Program-made: the position numbers and the translations under genes
In this document: in pieces, positions 1-5,064 of the stretch
How the letters are laid out: each line of letters opens with the position of its first letter
Numbering within the stretch: the first letter of the stretch is position 1
Notes under the pieces: generated by a model
What the model was told of the DNA's origin: nothing
Seen by the model: only the letters and a program-made list of their open reading frames with translations
The model's database searches: none
Source of the DNA: an uncultured Desulfobulbaceae bacterium
Lineage (GTDB): Bacteria > Desulfobacterota > Desulfobulbia > Desulfobulbales > Desulfobulbaceae
NCBI GenBank assembly: GCA_945787305.1
Contig: CALZIH010000299.1
Coordinates: 1 to 5,064, forward strand
Length of the DNA: 5,064 bases
Direction: 5' to 3'

Positions 1-1
1 C

Positions 2-2362
2 AACCTGGGGCTGGCGGAGTTGCGTAATCATCTCCAGCACGCTTCCCAAACCGGTTTTTCGGAGATGGAGGAGTTACTGGCAGTGCTGGAGAAATGTGAC
101 ACCGTGCACTGTCTTAACGCCTTGCTTGATCACCTTGAGCAGTTGAAGTTGATCATTTTGAGTGAGGAGGTCTTTGAGCCGCGCGAGGAAATATATTACA
201 AGCGGCACATTGCCGTCGACATCCCCTCGGTCTACGGGCGCTACAGTGAACGAAAATTTGATGCCTTGGGACTGAGTTTTCGTCTGGAAAACCTGGCCAA
301 TATCTATCTTGAACGGCTCACCCACAGCATCAATCTCAATTTTATTACCGAGGCAACCTTTATCCATATTGTCAAGTGTCTGAAGCTCTATCTCCGGGCC
401 TTGCAGATAGACGGAATCAGCAGCCGCCGTCTGGATACGTATACCAGCCTGCTGGCCTCCTCAATAGGGATCAAACGATTTTCCTACACCCAGCATCTTG
501 ATATCATGCGCGGACTTTCAGAAGGGGTCAAGGATGTTATTTACGCCTATTATACGAATAGCCATCAAAATAACCTGTCGATCATTATTCCGCAGATCGG
601 CGAGGAAAATTTACTGACGACCTACAGATCACTTTGGGATGAAGAAGATATCTCCTCTTCGGTGCTGCGGCTTTCCGAATCCTTTTTTCGTGACTTGATC
701 GCTACTACTTTCGGCTTGCAGCATTTGGATAATTTTATCAGCCGAATTATCCAGACCCTGGAAGCCCAGAAAGATATTCTCGATGAAAAAACCCTTGATC
801 TGTTGATGACCTATAATCCGCAGAAGTCGGTCAGCTCCCTCTACAATGAAAACCTGAAAACACATAATCTGATTCATCTCGGCAATAAAGGGTTCAACCT
901 GATGGTGCTTGCCGGGGACGGGCAGCCTGTGCCTCCGGCTGCCATCATTACCACGGAAATTTTTCGTTGCTGGCCGGCGGTGAAAAAATTTGACCGGGCC
1001 AGGGATGAATTCATGCGACGGGTTCGTTCTTCAATAACTGAAATTGAAGAGCAGACCGGCAGGGTTTTCGGTTCACCGGATAAACCGTTGCTGCTGTCGG
1101 TGCGCAGTGGTGCCGCCATTTCCATGCCAGGTATGATGACCACTGTCCATAATGTGGGTTCAAATGCAGACCTGGTGGAGGAGTTTGTCGCAAACCACCC
1201 GGAACAAACTTATTTTGCCTGGGATAACTACCGGCGTTTTAACCAGTCCTGGGCAATGGCCCGGGGAGTTGACCGGGAGGAATTTCAAGTCCTGATGAAT
1301 GGGCACAAAAAAAAGTATGGCGTTCGCCTGAAACGCGATTTTGCTCCTGAACAGATGCAGGAACTGGCACTCATGTACGAAAAGGCCGTGCATCGCATTG
1401 GTTGCGGCGTGCCGGAAGACCCATGGCTGCAGCTCATCGGGGCGGTTGAGATGGTGCTGGATTCCTGGCATACGCACAAGGCAAAAGAATATAGGCAGTT
1501 AATGGACATTTCCGAGGATTGGGGATCTGCAGTTATTATTCAGGCCATGGTCTATGGCAATTTGAGCCATCAGGCTGGCAGTGGGGTGTTATTCACTGCC
1601 CATCCGTATCGTAAAGTCAGGCGGGTAGCCCTTTGGGGTGATTATGCCCCCGGTGATCAGGGGGAAGATATTGTTTCGGGACTGGTAACCAGTTATCCCA
1701 TGTCCGTCGAACAGGCGGAGCTGGATGGCCGTTCGGTGAAAAATTCTCTGGAACGAAGGTTTCCGGAGATTTATGACAGGTTGCTCTCCATTGCCCGTGA
1801 TCTGGTCTATACCAAGGAATGGAACCCGCAGGAAATTGAGTTTACTTTTGAAGGTCCGGATCCGGAACAACTCTATATCCTCCAGACCCGGGATATGATC
1901 ACCATAAAGAAAAAAGAACATTTTAATGTCTTTACAGAGACCGGGAGCCTGAAGGCGCAAACCCTGGGAAAAGGAATCGGTGTCAGCGGCTCAGCCCTTT
2001 CAGGCCGGGCAGTGTTTACCGAAGACAATATTCATCGTTTGCGCAAGGAGGAGGATACCGGACCGTTGATTCTTATTCGTCAGGATACGGTTCCAGAGGA
2101 TATTCGTGAGATTTCCATGGCCGAGGGGTTGTTGACCGCCCGCGGTGGTCAGACCTCACATGCCTCTGTTGTCGCAACCCGGTTGGAAAAGACCTGTGTG
2201 GTCGGTTGTCGTGATCTGCAGGTATATGAAACCAGAGAATATGCGGAGATAAACGGGTATCGGATCAACTTTGGCGATCCCATATCCATAGACGGCCGCA
2301 GCGGTCTTTTCCTCAATGGCATCCACCCGGTAAAAGAAGAGGTCCATATCCTGCCGTTATGA
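2..2362 (+). CDS. PPDK-like dikinase (ATP-grasp plus phosphohistidine domain), 5'-partial, no PEP/pyruvate barrel
   Basis: The frame is open to the left edge with no stop before the first in-frame start-like codon (TTG at 20), and the residues before it read as normal coding sequence, so the gene very likely begins outside the window. Residues are counted from that TTG. Residues 1 to about 280 are a mostly helical region with no domain I can name, though a block near 62-95 (RHIAVDIPSVYGRY, then FDALGLSFRLENL) looks conserved. The PPDK-type ATP-grasp domain follows: LGNKGFNL with K290, PVPPAAIITTEIF, SVRSGA with R362, SMPGMMTTVHNVG, YRRFNQSW, DPWLQLIGAVEMVLDSW, VIIQAMVYGN, QGEDIVSG, and EIEF...YILQTR to residue 624. 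The swivel domain (about 650-765) carries GLLTARGGQTSHASVV, with H714 as the expected phosphorylated histidine. The protein ends at residue 780, where PPDK would continue into its roughly 350-residue PEP/pyruvate barrel. Inference: it uses ATP to phosphorylate H714 and passes phosphate to an unknown acceptor or partner protein. It is cytoplasmic, as no signal or membrane segment is visible. Confidence 0.9.
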   Translation, partial: NLGLAELRNHLQHASQTGFSEMEELLAVLEKCDTVHCLNALLDHLEQLKLIILSEEVFEPREEIYYKRHIAVDIPSVYGRYSERKFDALGLSFRLENLANIYLERLTHSINLNFITEATFIHIVKCLKLYLRALQIDGISSRRLDTYTSLLASSIGIKRFSYTQHLDIMRGLSEGVKDVIYAYYTNSHQNNLSIIIPQIGEENLLTTYRSLWDEEDISSSVLRLSESFFRDLIATTFGLQHLDNFISRIIQTLEAQKDILDEKTLDLLMTYNPQKSVSSLYNENLKTHNLIHLGNKGFNLMVLAGDGQPVPPAAIITTEIFRCWPAVKKFDRARDEFMRRVRSSITEIEEQTGRVFGSPDKPLLLSVRSGAAISMPGMMTTVHNVGSNADLVEEFVANHPEQTYFAWDNYRRFNQSWAMARGVDREEFQVLMNGHKKKYGVRLKRDFAPEQMQELALMYEKAVHRIGCGVPEDPWLQLIGAVEMVLDSWHTHKAKEYRQLMDISEDWGSAVIIQAMVYGNLSHQAGSGVLFTAHPYRKVRRVALWGDYAPGDQGEDIVSGLVTSYPMSVEQAELDGRSVKNSLERRFPEIYDRLLSIARDLVYTKEWNPQEIEFTFEGPDPEQLYILQTRDMITIKKKEHFNVFTETGSLKAQTLGKGIGVSGSALSGRAVFTEDNIHRLRKEEDTGPLILIRQDTVPEDIREISMAEGLLTARGGQTSHASVVATRLEKTCVVGCRDLQVYETREYAEINGYRINFGDPISIDGRSGLFLNGIHPVKEEVHILPL

Positions 2363-2378
2363 GATGAGTCATCCTATG
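2360..2378 (+). promoter_or_regulatory. Gene junction with probable translational coupling; two candidate AsmA starts
   Basis: The upstream stop TGA (2360-2362) is followed after one base by ATG at 2364, and a second in-frame ATG lies at 2376 (codon 5). No strong Shine-Dalgarno sequence stands at the usual distance from 2364: the nearest good purine run, GAAGAGG (2336-2342), is about 21 bases away. A weak purine stretch, GAGATGAG (2361-2368), is better spaced for the 2376 start. The close packing suggests that ribosomes finishing the dikinase-like gene reinitiate here and that both genes share a transcript. Either start leaves the membrane anchor intact, so the choice changes only four residues. 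Confidence 0.5.
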
Positions 2379-3833
2379 AAAAGAGGAAAAAAGATTGCCA
2401 TCGGTCTGTTGATCTTTTTTAGTCTCGGTTTTATTTTTCTGTGCGCCTCCATCTTTTTTCTTCCCCGGCTTATCGAACACCCTGTCGTTGGTGCAAAGAT
2501 CCGTACCGTCGCGTCCAGAATTATCGGTGGTGAATTTGACTTCAAGCGAATTGATCTTTCTCTCTTTCCCGCACCGTATGTTGTGCTTGAGAAGCCGAAG
2601 GTTCATTTTCCGCAACACGGAACGGCAGCTGCGCAGCTCATCGAAATATATCCAGATATATTTTCATTGTTCTTTGCAAAAATTAGTCTGAAAAAGGCCC
2701 TGATCCAACAACCGGAACTGGTCCTTCGGGTGGCGAAATCGCCCCCGGGAAATACTAAAACGGCCGACCCCCTTGAAATTAACAGCTTAGTGCCGGTTAT
2801 TTCTGACACCCTTGCCGACGTATCAAGGTTTACCACTCCCATTGAGTATGGAAGCATCAACGGAGGGCGTATTGAGTTGGTTGACAACGGAAAGACCGTT
2901 GTTGTATTGCGTAATATTGACGCTGAGTTGCGTACACTATCTAATGACGTAGAGATTGGGGTAACTGCCGTTTCCAGTGATGCGGACAGTGTTTATGTTT
3001 CGCTCTCGGCAGACACCAGGAAACGTACATGCAATGCTCATCTTGAATTGAAAAATGTGCAGCTCGGGAATGTTTCCAATGCGTTGCTGCCGGAAAATAC
3101 ATTTGACATACAAGATGGCGTTAGCGATATACTTGTAGATATTACCGTGGATGATATCAATACGATATCAATGGACTATGATCTTTCTGTTCCACATGTG
3201 CGGATGATTCGCGCAGGTCAAACGGTAGACATAACAACCCAGGGGCTTACCGGAAATCTTGCTGCCAGCAAGGATGCAGTCACTCTTACAGTCTCGGAAT
3301 GTATCCTGGACAGCCCATCAATGCAGTTATCAGGTAGTATAGGTACTTCCCAGGAAGAGCCGGCATTGCGAGTGCAACTTGAAGGCCGGGACATCGATAT
3401 AGAGGCCACCAGCGAAGTGGCCATGGCCATGGCAGGAACCAATACGGTCGTCCGGAATATTTTCGACATACTTCATGCCGGATCGATCCCGTTGATCACG
3501 GTAACCGATCAGGGGAGTGTTCCAGCTGATCTTGGCGATTGGGACCATCTTGTTGTGCAGGGGGAGATTGTAAACGGAGAAATCCGTATCCCCGGCGTGA
3601 ACCTGAAAATGGCTAATGCTAAGGGTAACGTCATGCTTTCAAAAGGAATCCTTGCGGCAGATGCTGTTTATTCTACAGTCGAGAATTCATCGGTCCACAA
3701 CGGTATGTTCAAGCTGAACCTGAAAAAAGACCCACTGCCACTTCAGGTTGAAACCGATATTAAAGCTGACTTGGCTGACCTGCCGACAATTCTCAGACAC
3801 GTTATCGATGATGAAGTCCGACATTCAGCTTGA
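2364..3833 (+). CDS. AsmA-family protein, N-terminal part (membrane-anchored), reading frame ends early
   Basis: The 489-residue product starts with a basic stretch (MKRGKK) and one hydrophobic segment at about residues 11-33, with no signal-peptidase site evident, so it is likely an inner-membrane anchor with the rest in the periplasm. An AsmA-type N-terminal domain follows: GGEFDFKRIDLSLFPAPYV at about 55-73, then IYPDIFSLFFAKISLKKALI and QPELVLRV up to 123. The remainder is rich in alternating beta-strand sequence. A block at about 352-380 (EVAMAMAG, then VVRNIFDILHAGSIPLITV) and DIKADLADLPTILRHV near the end look like conserved parts of long AsmA-like proteins. Family knowledge: AsmA-like proteins form long beta-grooves thought to move or sort phospholipids between inner and outer membranes, or to affect outer-membrane protein assembly. 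The stop at 3831 falls in the middle of this architecture, and the next forward frame continues it, so this is probably the front part of a broken or frameshifted gene. The dikinase-like gene ends one base upstream. Confidence 0.8.
   Translation: MSHPMKRGKKIAIGLLIFFSLGFIFLCASIFFLPRLIEHPVVGAKIRTVASRIIGGEFDFKRIDLSLFPAPYVVLEKPKVHFPQHGTAAAQLIEIYPDIFSLFFAKISLKKALIQQPELVLRVAKSPPGNTKTADPLEINSLVPVISDTLADVSRFTTPIEYGSINGGRIELVDNGKTVVVLRNIDAELRTLSNDVEIGVTAVSSDADSVYVSLSADTRKRTCNAHLELKNVQLGNVSNALLPENTFDIQDGVSDILVDITVDDINTISMDYDLSVPHVRMIRAGQTVDITTQGLTGNLAASKDAVTLTVSECILDSPSMQLSGSIGTSQEEPALRVQLEGRDIDIEATSEVAMAMAGTNTVVRNIFDILHAGSIPLITVTDQGSVPADLGDWDHLVVQGEIVNGEIRIPGVNLKMANAKGNVMLSKGILAADAVYSTVENSSVHNGMFKLNLKKDPLPLQVETDIKADLADLPTILRHVIDDEVRHSA
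3808..3833 (+). other. Reading-frame junction inside the AsmA-like gene (probable frameshift or small deletion)
   Basis: The upstream frame reads DLPTILRHVIDDEVRHSA and stops at 3831-3833, while the next forward frame is open from 3724 to the right edge. The upstream frame still looks like AsmA-family sequence up to about 3807. The downstream frame looks like it from about 3814 (KSDIQLDARYRRIPYPL). From memory of similar proteins, about 30-40 residues normally lie between these two blocks, which suggests a deletion of a length not divisible by three rather than a single-base slip. No slippery heptamer or other programmed-frameshift signal is visible, and no good ribosome-binding site precedes the ATG codons at 3808 and 3811. 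Confidence 0.6.
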
Positions 3834-5064
3834 TGCCCGTTACCGGAGAATCCCATATCCGTTGACTATAACCGATGGTATCATTTCTTATGAGGGGAGC
3901 AAGGTGACCTGGGGGCAGCTCAACGGATCGCTGGGGCAGTCTTCGTTTACATCCTTTTCCGGAGACCTGGATCTTGAACAAACGAACACGCTCACGATCA
4001 GTTCCGGAACGTCCGACATGTACCTGTCGGAGATTTTGCCCTGGATGGCTTCGTTTGAATCAATGAAGGGCATCTCCGAATATTATGGCGGCGATGCAGG
4101 TATCCTTCAATTGTCGTCGATCACTTTCAATGGTCCGTTGCAGGATGTTCGTAAGTGGAAATTCAACGTTGCAGGTGAAGTTGAAAATCTGGTGATTCAG
4201 AATCTTCCCGAGCGTCCGGGGCCGTTAAAAATAGCGTCCATGCATTTTAATGCCGATCAGCAAACGCTTCGATACTCAGATGGGCAATTACGTTTGCTCG
4301 ATGGTTCATGGACGGTATCCGGAGAGCACCGACAGTATTTTGAAGGCATCGATAAAGACGTCAGCATGACATTTGCCGGTCGGATGGGACCGCAAACCAC
4401 CTCATGGTTCTCCCGGATTTTTCATGTTCCATCCTGGCTGAAATTTCGACCGCTAACCTTTGCTCCTTCGCAGCTTGACTATACCAATCTTGACGAGCGC
4501 AGAATATCAGCAGTGCTAGCCGTCCAGGGTGGTCCTCAACTGTCCTCAGATATCCGCTTTGGTGCCGATGATGAGGTGGTCGTCGATAAACTGACGATCC
4601 AGGATCAAGCATCCCGGGCCACGTTCAGCGGTATATATAAGGATCAACCGTTCGATTTTTCCTATGATGGAAAACTTTATGAGTCAACCCTGGATCAACT
4701 ATTTCTCAAAAGGTCAGATTCCAACGGGTGGCTTGAAGGTAAGGCAAAGATACAACTCGACATGAAGCATCCTTACACTCTGGGGTTGGCTGGAGAGCTG
4801 AATGGTCAGAATCTGCATGTGCCGCTGACCGGACAGCCACACCTGACGATAAACAACCTTGTGGTAAAAGGCGATAAGCAGACAATTCGGATCGAGCCGG
4901 CGAACCTTTCATGGAACGACATGAACATCGCATTGTCAGGAGATATCCATTCGAATTCGCCGGAACCCTTATGGCTCGACTTAGATATAAAGGCAGACAG
5001 TGTCGATATTGAGCAGCTTATGGATTCCCTGGGTAGAAAAGGCGATGCTCAGGAAAATAAATCA
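3811..5064 (+). CDS. AsmA-family protein, C-terminal part, open at the right edge (3'-partial)
   Basis: From the ATG at 3811 there are 418 codons without a stop up to the window end, and ATG at 3808 is an equally possible formal start. No membrane segment or signal peptide is present at this N-terminus, so as a separate gene it would make a protein unable to reach the periplasm by itself. That argues it is the detached back part of the upstream gene. Residues 9-18 (ARYRRIPYPL) and 71-88 (YLSEILPWMASFESMKGI) match blocks I associate with the C-terminal half of long AsmA-like proteins. GPLQDVRKWKFNVAGEVENL (109-128), a VPSWLKFRPLTFAPSQL stretch (206-222) and LAVQGGPQLSSDIRF (236-250) continue the repeated amphipathic beta-strand pattern. 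The sequence stays low in cysteine and rich in Ser, Asp and Leu. Together with the front part the protein exceeds 900 residues and is unfinished. Inferred role: the periplasmic beta-groove portion of an AsmA-type lipid-handling protein. Confidence 0.75.
   Translation, partial: MKSDIQLDARYRRIPYPLTITDGIISYEGSKVTWGQLNGSLGQSSFTSFSGDLDLEQTNTLTISSGTSDMYLSEILPWMASFESMKGISEYYGGDAGILQLSSITFNGPLQDVRKWKFNVAGEVENLVIQNLPERPGPLKIASMHFNADQQTLRYSDGQLRLLDGSWTVSGEHRQYFEGIDKDVSMTFAGRMGPQTTSWFSRIFHVPSWLKFRPLTFAPSQLDYTNLDERRISAVLAVQGGPQLSSDIRFGADDEVVVDKLTIQDQASRATFSGIYKDQPFDFSYDGKLYESTLDQLFLKRSDSNGWLEGKAKIQLDMKHPYTLGLAGELNGQNLHVPLTGQPHLTINNLVVKGDKQTIRIEPANLSWNDMNIALSGDIHSNSPEPLWLDLDIKADSVDIEQLMDSLGRKGDAQENKS

Noticed and set aside
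1160..1960. Several open frames on the minus strand within the dikinase-like gene
   Set aside because: They lie antisense to a gene with clear family motifs, and their translations resemble no protein I recognise.
3153..3172. Nine-base direct repeat GATATCAAT with a two-base spacer
   Set aside because: It lies inside coding sequence (DINTIS), occurs only twice, and is explained by ordinary codon choice.
3420..3433. Perfect 14-base palindrome built on CCATGGCCATGG
   Set aside because: It encodes the alternating Ala-Met residues of a block that looks conserved in the AsmA-like protein, and nothing around it suggests an operator.
3800..3833. Programmed ribosomal frameshift joining the two AsmA parts
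   Set aside because: No slippery heptamer, stimulatory Shine-Dalgarno-like element or obvious downstream hairpin is visible, and residues appear to be missing at the junction, which frameshifting would not restore.
3833..3865. TGATG stop-start overlap at 3831-3835 as the start of a coupled downstream gene
   Set aside because: The ATG at 3833 is in the third frame and runs into a stop (TGA) after ten codons. It is not the frame that carries the AsmA continuation.
4361..4933. Minus-strand open frames opposite the AsmA C-terminal part
   Set aside because: The plus strand is continuously open here with AsmA-like beta-strand composition, and the antisense translations look like noise rich in Ser, Arg and Cys.

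Overview
The window reads as one strand of tightly packed protein-coding sequence from a Gram-negative bacterium. Base composition looks close to balanced in G+C. All convincing genes are on the + strand, and both window edges cut through a gene. The AsmA-type envelope protein implies an outer membrane. The pairing of a long-N-terminus PPDK-like protein with a large AsmA-like protein resembles the Desulfobacterota (former Deltaproteobacteria). That placement is a family impression from memory, not a search result.

Layout: bases 2-2362 hold the C-terminal 786 codons of a dikinase-family protein related to pyruvate phosphate dikinase (PPDK). It has an unusual N-terminal region, then the ATP-grasp domain, then the phosphohistidine swivel domain with an intact TSH motif, and then stops. 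The C-terminal PEP/pyruvate-binding barrel of true PPDK is absent. One base after its stop, at 2364, starts an AsmA-family protein with a single N-terminal membrane anchor. Its frame closes at 3833. From about 3811 to the right edge the next forward frame is open without interruption and encodes what looks like the continuation of the same AsmA-family protein.

The most notable points are two. First, the AsmA-like gene is split by a change of reading frame near 3805-3833, probably with a short segment missing, so the locus is either a mutated gene, an assembly or sequencing error, or a genuine split gene. Second, the dikinase-like protein keeps the ATP and histidine domains but has no recognisable acceptor-binding barrel, which leaves its phosphoryl acceptor open. 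No RNA gene, mobile element, CRISPR array, terminator or convincing promoter was seen. There is no intergenic stretch longer than one base, apart from the disputed frame junction.
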